DNA of 64,000 nt from Notamacropus eugenii (taxonomy: Eukaryota > Chordata > Mammalia > Diprotodontia > Macropodidae). The position numbers and the translations under genes were made by a program. The stretch lies in NCBI RefSeq assembly GCF_028372415.1, contig NC_092872.1:260921008-260985007 (forward strand). The letters are read 5' to 3'. Shown in pieces: positions 1 to 10,500 of this stretch. How positions within the stretch are numbered: the first letter of the stretch is position 1; every line of letters starts with the position of its first letter. Under the pieces are notes generated by a model. The model did no database searches and was not told the DNA's origin. It was given only the letters and a program-made list of their open reading frames with translations.

Positions 1-119
1 AGGAACTACACATTAGTTACCTGGGAAATAAAGAGGGTGACTTAATTTTAACTGAAGAGACACCTGTGAGGTGGCCACTCTCTCAGTGAACTTTCCAGGG
101 GTGCTGGTGTAGTTGTCTG

Positions 120-262
120 TAGTGGCCTGAGCACAGAGTGGGGTCAGGAGGGTGGGGCCCCCATACATGCTTTGCTGTGTGACCCTGGGTAAGTCACTTC
201 CCCCCATTTGCCTCAGTTTCCCAATGTGTTAATAACAGCACCTACGTTATATACACACTAGC
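120..262 (+). repeat. MIR/THER1-type SINE fragment
   Basis: The core follows the MIR-type pattern: a stretch reading as gtgaccctgggtaagtcac, then cctcagtttccc, then a run of aat/aac triplets. Both ends are indistinct. It lies upstream of the CpG island. Confidence 0.7.
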
Positions 263-454
263 TATCATCATGCCTCAGCCCTCCCTGTCTGCTGAACTGT
301 TGGCACGACCTGCTCTTGACTCACAGCAGTCTTGTAAGGGCCCCACTTTTGTGCTCCCCATTTTAGTGGAGGGAAATTTTGTGGAATTGGATTTAGGGGT
401 CAAAGGGCCCGGGTTCTGGGGAGCTCCGCGGGGGGCACCTGCCCGGGACACGGG

Positions 455-565
455 TTAACTGCGTCACCTTGGATGGGTCACGTCTCCTCACCTGTAAAAT
501 GGGGATACTCGCAGCGGCGCCTCCCTCCCACCGGGTCAGATACTCTGTACAGAGCGCTATGGAGA
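455..565 (+). repeat. MIR-type SINE fragment at the edge of the CpG island
   Basis: It shows the MIR order gcgtcaccttggatgggtca, then ctcacctgtaaaatggggat. It is more GC-rich than the other copies, as expected next to a CpG island. The ends are approximate. Confidence 0.6.
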
Positions 566-794
566 TGCGGGCCGTTATCCCCTGGAGGAGTTCTCTGTAA
601 AGTGGGGGGAGGGGCCCCGCCTGCTCGCAAACCCACGCTTCTAAACAAACTTCCAGCAAGACCCGCGAAGGGCCCCGCCACGGCCGCGTCTAGGACGCAC
701 GCCCTCTGCGCCTTCTCCCGGGCGGGGGAGGGGCAAGGTGACGCCCCTCCCCCCTAGAGCCCCGCCTCCCCACGAGGAAGCCGGGAAGAAAGTG

Positions 795-804
795 CTTCCG
801 GAAG
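795..804. promoter_or_regulatory. Palindromic ETS site
   Basis: The 10-mer cttccggaag is a perfect palindrome joining two ETS cores (GGAA) head to head. It lies in the left part of the CpG island, several hundred bases upstream of the exon 1 donor. Binding is inferred. Confidence 0.45.
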
Positions 805-821
805 CTCTCCCCTCAGAAATC

Positions 822-945
822 TCAAGTTATGGCAGGTTGGAAGGAGTTCAGGCTGTGCAGCCGGAGACCCCGGGTTCAAATGTCATCTCGGACCGCCAGG
901 GGCCGGTGTGTAGCCTTGGCAAATTCACTTCTCGAAAAGAAAAAT
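822..945 (+). repeat. Degenerate tRNA-derived SINE inside the promoter island
   Basis: A B-box-like gggttcaaatg is followed by text resembling the marsupial SINE body (tagccttggcaaattcactt compared with the usual ctgggcaagtcactt). It is heavily diverged and CpG-rich. It could also be chance similarity. Confidence 0.4.
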
Positions 946-1072
946 CGAACTGGAGGAAGTTGCTGGCCGGCCCTTTCAGGGCTGGCGCTAGGACCCAGAA
1001 GACCAGTACCTGCCTTGAATTCTCCCCCCTCGGCTTTCGGTTCCCACCTCTGACTCGAGGAGAGAGTAGGCG

Positions 1073-1085
1073 CCACGCATGCGCC
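1073..1085. promoter_or_regulatory. NRF1-like site
   Basis: The sequence ccacgcatgcgcc contains the alternating GCATGCGC core of NRF1 sites. It sits about 0.5 kb upstream of the exon 1 donor. Confidence 0.45.
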
Positions 1086-1145
1086 TGGGCGTCCTGGGCC
1101 GGCCCTTCCCCCCCACCTCCTTCCTTCGGGTGGGGAGAGGAAGAG

Positions 1146-1180
1146 AGGGGGCGGGCCTTTGCGATCTTCCGCGCAGGCGC
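1146..1180. promoter_or_regulatory. GC box followed by NRF1-like site
   Basis: A GC box (gggggcgggcc) is followed 15 bases later by gcgcaggcgc, an NRF1-type tandem GCGC core. Another acttccg ETS/GABP-like core lies near 1220. ETS, NRF1 and Sp1 sites together are typical of TATA-less CpG promoters. Function is inferred. Confidence 0.5.
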
Positions 1181-1399
1181 GTGGGGGCGAGGGAGTGAGC
1201 GGGAGCGCGCCCCTCCGCTCACTTCCGCCCGGCCGGGGCTCCGGCCCCACCCTCCCTGGCTCTCCTCCCCCTCCTCTCCCTCCCCGGGCTCCCCGCCCCT
1301 CTCCCTCCCGGCCCTGCCCTCCTCGCTGCTCTCTCCTCCCCCTCCTCTCCTCCCTCCCCCATCTCCATCCGGGTCGCTGGGGCTGGCTCGGGACTGGAC

Positions 1400-1611
1400 G
1401 GCGGCGGCAGCGGCGGCTCCTCTCCTCGCTCTCTCCTCGACTGCTCGGCGCCCCCCACGCCCGCGCCGCCGGGGGAGGGGATCTGCGAAAGTTTCCCCGC
1501 TGCCGCGGGCGGCGACTGGAACCGCGGCTGCGGCCGCGACGACGGAGGAGCGGCCTCGAGAGGGGCCGAGCCTCGCGCTCCGGGGCTCCGCTGCCCTCCC
1601 TGCGGAGCCGG
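1400..1611 (+). other. HERC4: HERC4 non-coding exon 1 (5' boundary uncertain)
   Basis: A strong consensus splice donor (cgggtgagtgcg) lies in the CpG island, with the exon ending at 1611 and the intron starting at 1612. The next exon upstream of the start codon begins with a clear acceptor at 4337/4338, so a 5'UTR exon is required and this is the best donor in the island. The left edge given is a placeholder for the transcription start. Confidence 0.55.
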
Positions 1612-2284
1612 GTGAGTGCGGCCCCGCCAGGGGAGGGGGAGGGGGCCGGGCGGGGCCGGACTGGAGGCCCACGGGCTCTCCCCCTACCCCCTTCTCTGGC
1701 GCGGCCTCAGTTTACATCTCTGTAAAACGCGGTGCTGGCCCCGGGGCTCCTCAGTCTCTCAGTCGAGGACATTTCCTGGGAGAGTCACTTCACTTTTCGG
1801 GGCCTCGGCTGAAAACGGGGCCACCCTCCCGGACTGGGATCGCCCTCGGAGCCTCCCTTCTCGGGCCCGGGGGCGGGGCCCCTCCCCCTCCTGGCTCTTG
1901 GGGTCCCCCGCCTCTGGGAGGTGAGGCATCCCTACGGCTTCTCTCTCCCGCGGGGGTCTGTGTCTGGGGGGGGGGCCAACCCCGGACAGCTTCCCTTCTG
2001 GGAAATCGTCATGAACCCCGTGCGCTCCTTAGGACAATGGGGGCCCCTGGGCTCTGGGCCAGGCTTTGTGTGGAAGGCCAGTGGTCACGACCTTTTTCCA
2101 GGCTCAGTTTCTCCCTCGGAAGCTTCTCTAAGAATCTCTTTCTAAGCCCTGCGATGTCTCCTGGCGTTAAGGGCAGCCTCCTTCGGCTCTGAATGTCTAG
2201 CCTCTGATCCAGTCCATCAGTACGGAAGCGAAGTGGATGAGGGGATCTCTAAGGCTCCTCCCAGATCTAAATCCCAGCTCTCGG

Positions 2285-2340
2285 GTCCTCAACTTCTCAG
2301 TCTGTTTCCACTTTTGGAAAATGAGGGAGTTGGTCTACAT
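2285..2340 (+). repeat. MIR-type SINE, left part, split by a hAT-like MITE
   Basis: The text cctcaacttctcagtctgtt followed by ggaaaatgagggagttggtc matches the MIR 3' body. The element appears to resume after 2513 with ctccatggtttttgaggtcc, so the block at 2341-2513 was inserted into it. Confidence 0.55.
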
Positions 2341-2513
2341 CAGTGGTGTCAAAGTCCTAGAAACAGATCCTTGCTGGGAGTCCTCACAATTTAAATGAAC
2401 TATTGTATTGTATTTTTATTTATTTTGTTAAAATTACCTGATTACATTTTAGTCTGGTTGGGGCAGCACTCAGTTTTTACCTGCAGCTTGGGTCCGGGAG
2501 TTTGACATCTCTA
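2341..2513. mobile_element. Short hAT-like MITE with terminal inverted repeats
   Basis: It starts cagtggtgtcaaa and ends tttgacatctcta, imperfect inverted repeats with 10 of 13 positions matching. It is flanked by gtctacat on the left (2333-2340) and gtctccat on the right (2514-2521), a 7/8 match to an 8-bp duplication as hAT elements make. A related copy in the opposite orientation lies at 43939-44141. There is no coding capacity. Confidence 0.6.
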
Positions 2514-2559
2514 GTCTCCATGGTTTTTGAGGTCCGTGCCGATGCTATATCAATGTGAT

Positions 2560-2660
2560 GCCCCTCTTTAGGCAAGTCACTTAGAAACTCCGTTCTCCCT
2601 TTCTTTATATAAAGAGAAGGCTGCACTAAATGGTCTCTGAAGACTTTTCCGGCTTTTAAA
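2560..2660 (+). repeat. MIR-type SINE fragment
   Basis: It shows ggcaagtcactta followed by ctaaatggtctctgaagact, as in the 3' half of MIR-like SINEs. It may belong to the same event as the split copy just upstream. Confidence 0.5.
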
Positions 2661-4337
2661 GCTCTCTGTCTGTGTCTCCCTTTCCCAGGGGGTTGATGTT
2701 GCTGCCTTGTTGGCTGTTTTTTCCCCAATTAGTTTGGGCTCCTGTGGTTGGGTGTGTACCAATCCTCCCCTCACCCCACTCCCGTCTTGCCACATTGCTC
2801 TTCTTTAGGGTGCAAAGCTCTGAGAAAGATAAAAATAGCTGCGTTTTACACCTTGATTTGTGCTGCAGAAGGGACATAAAGACATTTGCCACCTTCACCT
2901 CCAGTTTTTGTTTGATTTGAAAATCCATAATCCCACAAGTCTCTCTCCCAAGTTCTGCTTGCATGACTTGTAGAGAGTAAGCACTAATTCTCTGAAAGGC
3001 ACTGTCATAGAGACTCAGCAGAATCTGTACTTGTCATGGATGTGTGAAAACTGGGTTTCAAACTTGTCAGGATAGTTGTGAGTGAGGAATGGAGCTGACT
3101 AAATGCTGACTTGCTGTAAATGGTATGATTTATTAATGCAGTGTCTTTAAGAAATGCTGCCTATTTAGCTATATTGGACTCCTTGTTAATCTGCCTTTAC
3201 AGTAAAGGAATAAATCATCAAACTGGAAAGTTCCAGGGATTTCACCACCAATGTAAACTATGAGTGTCCCTTCCCCCTCTCCAACCCTTGAAAAGTTGAC
3301 TGTGCCTGTGTTATTTACTTTTTGAAAAAATCAATCTTACTAGACAGAGAAATAGAAGACTACATTGGAATTTAATTTTTATTGTGCATAGAAAATGTTT
3401 ATCAGGCACTACATACATTTTAAATATTTGTACAATTGTGACTTATTTTCCTTTTAAAGTTAAACCTAGAGTGAAGTGGAAATACATTTTAAAAAATACT
3501 TATTTGGGTTTGACTGTCAAGTCTTTGTTTTGATAGGACATTATGATGAGGAAATTATTACCCTATTGCCTTACAAAGTAAAAATTATTATAAATAATTG
3601 GAAGATTTTTTAAAATTATGAAAAAGTTCAAGTTTTTATAATTGTTTGTCTTCTCTTCTGTTAGGCAGAACTTGCTTCATGCAACTGGTGTTGATGTGGA
3701 TCAGCTTTAATTCTATTTTAACTAAAAGACAGTTTAGTAAAGAGCCTGAAAAAGTTGTATGCTGTAGTTGATGTTTTCTATAAAGTCACCAGATCCTCCA
3801 GTATGTATATATCTTCTACAATGTTTCCTTCACAAATGCGATATAGTTTATTCTAACTTTGGGCACTTGTTTTTTCCTTTTTAGTTATGCTATTTTGTTG
3901 CAACAGTTGCAGTAAGATAAATAATATCTTTATAAACTTATTTTTATGTGTGGGGAAGACATTCTAATTGAAACAATTTTAGAAAATACTCAAAATATAA
4001 AAATAGGTCTATTAGAGAAAGATACTTATAATGATTTTCCCTGAATACTATCAAAGGATAAAAGAAAAGTCAAAATTAGTTGTCAAGTTGTTCCAGTTCA
4101 TAAGTGTAGAATCAACTGTAGAGTGTTTGTGATTTTGTAAAACATTTTTGAAACATTTTTGAAAGTTGCATTTTTTAAAAAACAATGTTGAAAATGAACA
4201 ATACTTGTTCAAGGTGTTATATTTGCTGTTCATTGTGTTATAAAGAAGTATATAGATATGGTACTTGAAAAAGGGTACTGACATAAAGTTTCTTTTAAAG
4301 CTATGTTGACATTTTTTTTTCATCTCCCCTGACACAG
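2661..4337 (+). other. Rest of HERC4 intron 1, nothing recognised
   Basis: AT-rich intronic sequence without supported genes or clear mobile elements. It ends in a strong polypyrimidine tract and the acceptor gacacag at 4331-4337. Confidence 0.6.
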
Positions 4338-4410
4338 GGACACATCCTACTTCCATACAGAAGGGAGTTTTTAAAATCATTGAATCTGGAAGATCAAAAG
4401 AAGTACAAGC

Positions 4411-4636
4411 ATGTTGTGCTGGGGAAACGCATCTTTTGGACAGCTAGGATTGGGTGGAATTGATGAAGAAATTGTACTAGAACCCAGGAAAAGTGACTTT
4501 TTCATAAATAAAAAGGTCCAAGATGTAGGATGTGGACTCAGACATACAGTATTTGTCCTGGATGATGGGACAGTATATACTTGTGGATGTAATGATCTAG
4601 GACAATTGGGTCATGAAAAGTCCAGGAAGAAGCCAG
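4411..4636 (+). CDS. HERC4: HERC4 exon 2: start codon and first RCC1 repeats (residues 1-75)
   Basis: The exon runs 4338-4636, with 73 bases of 5'UTR before the start codon at 4411. It follows a T-rich acceptor and ends at ccag/gtaagt. Encoded residues include CWGNASFGQLGLGG (3-16) and CGLRHTVFVLDDG (41-53), then CGCNDLGQLGHE (58-69), the glycine-rich signature of RCC1 propeller blades. The N-terminus matches HERC4 as I remember it from mammals with only a few changes. HERC4 is a cytosolic HECT-family E3 ubiquitin ligase whose RCC1-like domain is thought to bind partners. The start is the first codon of the propeller and has A at -3. The last base is the first of a split Glu codon completed by exon 3. 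Confidence 0.96.
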
Positions 4637-6514
4637 GTAAGTTAATGTTCTAATTTACTTGTCCTATCCAAGGCATGTTTTAACAGTTTTAATTGCTTAA
4701 TTTTTGAAGCTTAGTGTAATTTTTCTTTTCTCAAACTTGCATCTTTGGTGAAAGGTTTTAAAATCTGCTTCCCACATATAGTTTCTAGTTAAATTTTGCA
4801 TTTGGAATAAAAAAACAGTTGTAAGGTTAAGTGGGAATTGGAAGTTGAATTGAGAGTATAAGCTTTCGGAGTATCTCAGATCTGCCTATCTTTGCTGTTA
4901 CCAATGACATAAATGTCTCTTAGGAAATTTTAGTTTTATAGCAAAATTTTAATGATATATGAGTAGGGGGGGAAACAGTATTCTGGATACCATATGATCA
5001 CTTTAAGAATACCACAAACTACTACTACTTACTGCTTGCCTAGCCGTACTCAGGTATAATTTCACAAGTATTGTACTGAACAGCTAACAACACTTTGTGT
5101 TAAGCTTTTTATTTTAATAAAATATTTCATAATTATTTGCTTGATATATAGATGAGCTTGCTGTTTTTTCTTAGCATCTTGAATATATGCTTTTATTTTG
5201 TCAGTTTGAAATATGAATGTTAATTTCTGATTTTCAATATAAAGTGTCTCATTGTGGCATAGTAAAAATGGTTTTTTAGGTTAGTGAAAATCTTGACAAG
5301 TCTGGCATTATTTCATATTTTGATTCTTTTGACATATATTTTATAATATGATATCACTACATTCAGCAAAATTCTTTTACTTTCTCCCTTTTCCATACTC
5401 CTCTCCCCGTGAATTAACTTAATAATGGAAACAAAATGGCTGTCGTAGAAGAGCAAAAAATGTTTACTTTTCAAACAATTCTTATATAGTTGTAAAGATT
5501 TGTAATTCGTTCTCACTTTCTAACATTAATAACTTAGCAATGACATGAATATTTCCCTTGGCAGTCATTTTAATTAACTGACCTCATTATTTAAGAAATT
5601 TATATTATTTAGTCTATTTTTGAAGACTAATAATAGCATAGAATGCTATGGCCTTAAGTTAAGAGATCTTTTATTATGTCTTTATTACTTCACCATCTTT
5701 ACCTTGTATGTAAAGTTTTTGAAAACCTTTTTGGGATTGCCATTTTACTCTTTATTTTTTTCTTTAGTTTTATTTTGTAAGTTTTTTTTCTGAATCATCG
5801 AAAAGTTAGTACAATATGTAACAACTACAGGATTTAAGTTAATTACCAATACTTTAACACTCAAGAATATGTCACAAAATCCTGTTATATTTTTTTTAAA
5901 CTTTGGCATTAAGGCGACCATACCGACAAAAATGAACAAGAAGTTCCTATTCAGTGATCTTCTGTTGCCCTTGCTTCAGACAGAAAGACTTTCTTTTTTT
6001 CTCTACTTTGCCCTGTTTCTGTCATACATTTTTATGATATGAACATCATTCCGATCGTTGATTCCTCAAAATACACATTCAAGTATCTGTCTGTATGTTT
6101 TAGCATTTCTCTGTTTGTGTTATTTCTTGGGAGTTGTACATCAGAGAGAAAAAGGAGAATAGAATTTGCCCACAGTCACTGGGGCTTACGAGGATTTATT
6201 TTGGAAGATAGAATTTTATAAAATATATTGAAGATTATACTCAGTATTAATTTGGAAATATTTAGTACGTGAAATATTTAGCACCAATACTGCTCACCCT
6301 GGGAGCGAGACTCTGAAACATTGGCGAACCCATAGGGATTTTTAGTGTTTATTATGGTCATGCTGACATTGTGATGAAGGCATTGTGACATCAGTATCAC
6401 ATTCAATACTAACAACTGTCATTTTATAGTATCGAAGTTAGAGGAATGGATTTTCTTACTCGGTAACGCTGTTAACATTGTAGCCCACTAATGTGCCTGG
6501 AAAAATTGTTTCCT
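4637..6514 (+). other. HERC4 intron 2, first part, nothing recognised
   Basis: Very AT-rich intron starting at the consensus donor gtaagt. I see no supported gene, RNA or clear repeat. Short open frames here have no recognisable domain. Confidence 0.6.
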
Positions 6515-6612
6515 TCCCATATGTGCTTGTATTGGTCTGATCAGCCACAGTCATACACATTGAAACTTCACTTTGTCATGGTGATATCATTTTGGTCCTC
6601 TTTGATGCGCCC
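6515..6612 (+). mobile_element. 3' tail of an RTE LINE
   Basis: The stretch with cattgaaacttcactttgtc and atcattttggtcctctt closely matches the end of the longer RTE copy at 13200-13280. Only the tail is present, the usual 5'-truncated outcome. Confidence 0.65.
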
Positions 6613-7199
6613 TTGACTATGGAAGATACAGAAGAAGAAAGTATAATTTTTTATACTTGAGGGTGGGAAGATTCACATGTAAAACAGCCATTTTGTTCTA
6701 AGGCAGTAGATATTTTGGAGAAGATATAACACTGGACTTAGGAATTTAAAGTAAGAGAAATGTTACGGGATAGAATTAGGAAAAACTCTATGAGAGAGGT
6801 ACAAGGTCTTGAGTTTAATCCAACAAAGGATCATATAAGTAAGCATTGATTAATTACTTTGAAAAGATTTGTGATTTCATCACTCTTGGAATTCTCTTTA
6901 CTGATACAGATCTGAATTCCTCCACTACTTGGAAAGTGGTCTTTATGAGATGGTGTGGCCAAAAAACCCCATCTCTTGATAGACAGTCTTCTGAAAGCAG
7001 TAAACTTCTCTGAATCTGTTTCTCTGTTGTCCTTAAACAAGAGTTTGTTGCTGGACTTGTACTTAAAGCTATTTCAGCTTGGTATCTGCTAAAGTTTGTG
7101 GTCTGTTGGCCTAACCTTTGAGAACCAGTGGTAACTTTCCATGCCATGAATCTTAGCCAAGCCTCCTATCACTTGCTGCCTTTGCTCCTGCATGTGTGC
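6613..7199 (+). other. Intron 2 stretch, nothing recognised
   Basis: Contains overlapping minus-strand open frames (about 6831-7147) of 70-100 codons with no recognisable motif. I regard them as chance. Confidence 0.5.
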
Positions 7200-8405
7200 T
7201 GCTGAACAGAGGTGGAGAAAAATCACCTAATTGCTCTGACTGGGTCCACCTCAAATTTATGTTACACAATTTCAACTCAATTTTCATTACTGCTAGGCAA
7301 TCCTACTATATTCCCATTATCAACTTACTCTCTTACTCACTTAGTGACTCTTCCACACTTCATTCCTCCTCAAACCTCCTGTGGTCTCCCCTTCCCCAAC
7401 TCTTTCAGCTGAGAACCTTAATTTATACTTTACGGAAAAAAATTAAAGCCATTTGCCATGAACTCCCACTTTCTCATCTCCTGTCACTCAGGCACCTTCT
7501 GTCACTCTTGTCTCAGATGATGAAGTGACTTTACTTCTTACCAAGGCTAACCCCTCTACTTGTTCAAATGACCCCATTCCATCCCATCTCCTCTAACAGA
7601 TTGCCCCTCTGTCATTGCCACTCTTTTCACTTAATTTCAGTTTTTCCCTGTCTACTGGCTCATTCCTTTCTGCCTACAAACATACCCATGTCTCCACCAT
7701 CCTGAAAAAACCCTCACATCGTGCTTTCATTCCCACTATCTTCCTGTTGTAGTTCTTCTGCCCTTCGTAGCTAACTCCTTGAAGAGGCTTTCTACAATAG
7801 GTACCTTCACTTCCCCTTCTTTTACTCTTTTCTCAACCCCTGACCATCCAGCTTCCGACCTTATTGTTCTACCAAATGATAATAATCATACTAAAGGAAC
7901 TACATGCTAACTGTATACTAACCATTCTAATCTAACTCCAAAGTTACTAATAATGATCTCTTAGTTGCCAAATCCAGTGACCTTTTCTCAGTCCTCATTC
8001 TCTTTGCCTTCTCTGCAGCTTTTGACATAGTTGATCACTTTCTCCTCCTTGATAGACTTCTCTTTAGGTTCTGAGAACACCATTCATTCCTAGTTCTCTT
8101 ATATATCTAACCATTCATGTGTCTCCTTTGCTAGATCCTCTTGCAGATCTCCCTCTAATTATAGGTGTCCTTTAGGAACAACTAAAATCCTGTCATTAGA
8201 ACAATCCTCCCCCAATCCCTCTTAGTTCTAGTGCTTTCCTTTTCTTCATTATTTCTATTTTATCCCATATGTAGCTTGCTTTCTCTATATTTGTTTGCTT
8301 GTTGTCTCCCCATCAGATCACAGGCTCCTTGAGAGCATGGATTGTCTTCTGTTGCTTCTTGTGTTCCTTGTACTTAGCACAGTGCCTGGTGCTTAATGAA
8401 GTGTT
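7200..8405 (+). mobile_element. L2/CR1-clade LINE fragment with decayed reverse transcriptase
   Basis: Broken frames read like an L2 reverse transcriptase. Near 7540-7620 the order DPIPSHLL appears. Near 8010-8050 the motif SAAFDIVDHFLLL corresponds to the conserved (D)LSAAFDTVDHSLLL block. Around 8160-8180 a stretch resembles the GVPQGSVLGP block at DNA level. The 3' end (8320-8400) has the familiar ctccttgagagcatggattg, then agcacagtgcctggtgctta. Many stops and shifts make it an ancient, inactive copy. Confidence 0.7.
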
Positions 8406-9735
8406 ATTGATTTACCCAGTTGGAGTTGGGTAGAGGAGCTTATAAATGATCAGAAAATAAAAATGAAGTAGGAACTTCCTAAGTGTAGACTTTGGTAGGA
8501 GACTGTAGTGAAGCGTTTTCCCATAAAGAGCCCCAGGCTCAGTGAGAGTCAGGTCATAAACAACAATGATGGTACAGAACTAAGAGAAAAGAGAGCAGAA
8601 TCTGTTTTCTGGGAGAAGGATGGTTGCTGTGATGACATCTTTAGTGGCCCCCTTGCTATATTACCTCCCCATTCCTGATGTAACATGCTGGGGTGAAAAA
8701 AGCTAGGACGTTTTAAGTGGTTTTTAAGCAAGCGAGGAAAGGTTCAGTCCACTCAGTACATATGCATTCATATGGGCTGGGTATTATCATTAAACAGTGA
8801 TTTGACTCTAGTATATTATAGGAAGATGAGCAGTCTCGATTTCATTTGGGAAGTTAGATGGTGCTTTTAACAATTTAAGTCCTTCTCTGGTTCAAGAACC
8901 CTATCTTTTTAACAAAAAAATGTTTTTATGACAGAGCTACATGGTTGTTAACCTTGAAACATCAAAATCTTAGAAGAATCCAAGTTGTGGGTAACACACA
9001 ACGCCTCAGAGTCAGACCCAGAGGGTGCAGAGAGGCTGTAGCATGTTTCCAAGCTTCCCTACATCAGTGATACATTGATGTGGGTACTCCTTCCATGGTG
9101 CAGAGTGCATCTCATCTGTACCTTCTCCTCTTACTCACATCGTAGTCACAGCTTCTCCAAGCTTTGTCGTAAAACTTCTCTAGGGATACATCCATGATAT
9201 TGGGTTGGGGAGCCTTTATTTACACCTCTTGACATCGAGTGGATATGATTGAAACACGTGGCTATCAGTTTTCTCTTGCTCTTGTTACTTGATCTGCTTA
9301 CTTTCTTTTCCAGTCATATATCTCTGATTATGTATTTTGTACCATTTCAGTTCTTTTTGGTAATTACTATGTTCTGCTCACTCTTTATGCATCTCTGTAT
9401 TGTCCTTTGAGTGACTTAAAACTTTAATTCTTTTGAGACTATGATAGTGTATGACTCATTTCCATTCAGCATCACCACAAGATTATAGAGATTAAAAGTG
9501 GGACTTTGTTTCAGGGAGTGGTTTGGGATTGTTGAAAACCTGCTACAGTTTCCTTAATGCTGTCTAGTTCACCTCTTCCTCTAGTTCTGGGCTTAATTCA
9601 TTGTCTGTCCTCATTGTCTGTCCAAGGCATTTCCTCTGGAAAAGCTCTATAGATTTCCTATGCAGTTTTATATCCTAGTCTAAACAACAAATGTGTGGTT
9701 AGTTAGAATAAATTCTTTTGGATAGTTAAGAATTT
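8406..9735 (+). other. Intron 2 stretch, nothing recognised
   Basis: No supported gene. A 60-codon minus-strand frame near 8549-8731 has no recognisable domain. Confidence 0.5.
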
Positions 9736-9980
9736 CATTTGAATTGTTTCATGTCCAACTCTGTGACCCCATTTGGTGGGGTTTTCTTGGCAAAGATACT
9801 GGAGTGATTTACCATTTTCCCATTTCCTTCTCCAGCTCATTTTGCAGAGAAGGAAACTGAGGCAAACAAGGTTAAGTAATTTGCCCAGGGTCACACAGCT
9901 AGTAAGTGTCTGAGGCCGAATTTGAACTCACAAAGATGAGTTTTCCTGCTTTCAGTCTTGGGAGCTCTCTCTGCCATGTC
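9736..9980 (-). repeat. WSINE1/SINE1-type marsupial SINE
   Basis: Reads (on +) as the diagnostic order ccaactctgtgaccccattt, ggttttcttggcaaagatac, ctccagctcattttgcagag, aaactgaggcaaacaagg, then gcccagggtcacacagctag. This is a near full-length antisense copy of a SINE family seen four times in the window. Confidence 0.8.
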
Positions 9981-10264
9981 AGAGGTTCTGTAGTATTTCA
10001 GAGCTTAATACAATCAACATAGTGGTCTTTGCAAATAGAAACATCTGGACACTTTTCCCCACTATAGAAAATCCCTCTTCTAGTTAGATCCTTTGCTGCA
10101 CATCCTTCATGACAGTGGCAAATCCCTTTAGGGAGCTTTTCTCTCCTTTTATACTTTGCTTAATAATAATCAGAGGGTCATGGAACAAAATTCTCTTTGT
10201 AGTTATAGCTCTTTAAGCAATCTTGTATGATTTTAACATTTCTGTGATGTCCCCTTAATAGAAG

Positions 10265-10500
10265 TGGTATTTTTTCCTAAAGCTGACTAGCATTTCTATA
10301 GTGCTTCAACATTTTCAAGCCCTTTGTAAATATTATCTCCTTTAATGCTCATAGCAACCCTGAGCTATTATTATCTCCATTTTATAGATGAAGAAACTAA
10401 GGTAAATAGTGGTTAAGTAACGTGACTAGGATCACAGCTAGTAATTGTTGGAGATTGGAGATCTCCTGACTCCATGTACACTGTACCTCTTAGCTGCCTA
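10265..10500 (-). repeat. MIR/THER1-type SINE
   Basis: On + it shows atagtgcttcaac, taaatattatctcctttaat, tattatctccattttataga, gatgaagaaactaagg, then aggatcacagctagtaattg, the complement of the MIR order. Nearly full length. Confidence 0.7.

Larger units (their letters stand above)
600..2000. promoter_or_regulatory. HERC4: CpG-island promoter of HERC4, TATA-less
   Basis: This is the only strongly GC- and CpG-rich stretch in an otherwise AT-rich window, and it sits just upstream of the first HERC4 exons. It contains several GC boxes, ETS-like (cttccgg, acttccg) and NRF1-like (gcatgcgc, gcgcaggcgc) motifs, long pyrimidine-rich tracts around 1250-1370, and no obvious TATA box. This is the usual design of a housekeeping promoter with dispersed starts. 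Long open frames here on both strands come from the high GC content and are not coding. Start sites cannot be fixed from sequence; 1150-1450 is the most likely zone. Confidence 0.85.

Noticed and set aside
738..2192. Long open frame of 484 codons across the CpG island
   Set aside because: Composition is Pro/Ser/Gly/Ala-rich with no domain, overlapping frames exist on both strands, and it spans the likely promoter and the exon 1 donor. High GC content removes stop codons by itself.
4411..4653. Treating the 80-codon frame as a complete small protein
   Set aside because: The last residues read past the strong donor at 4636/4637; the frame continues properly in exon 3 at 29721.
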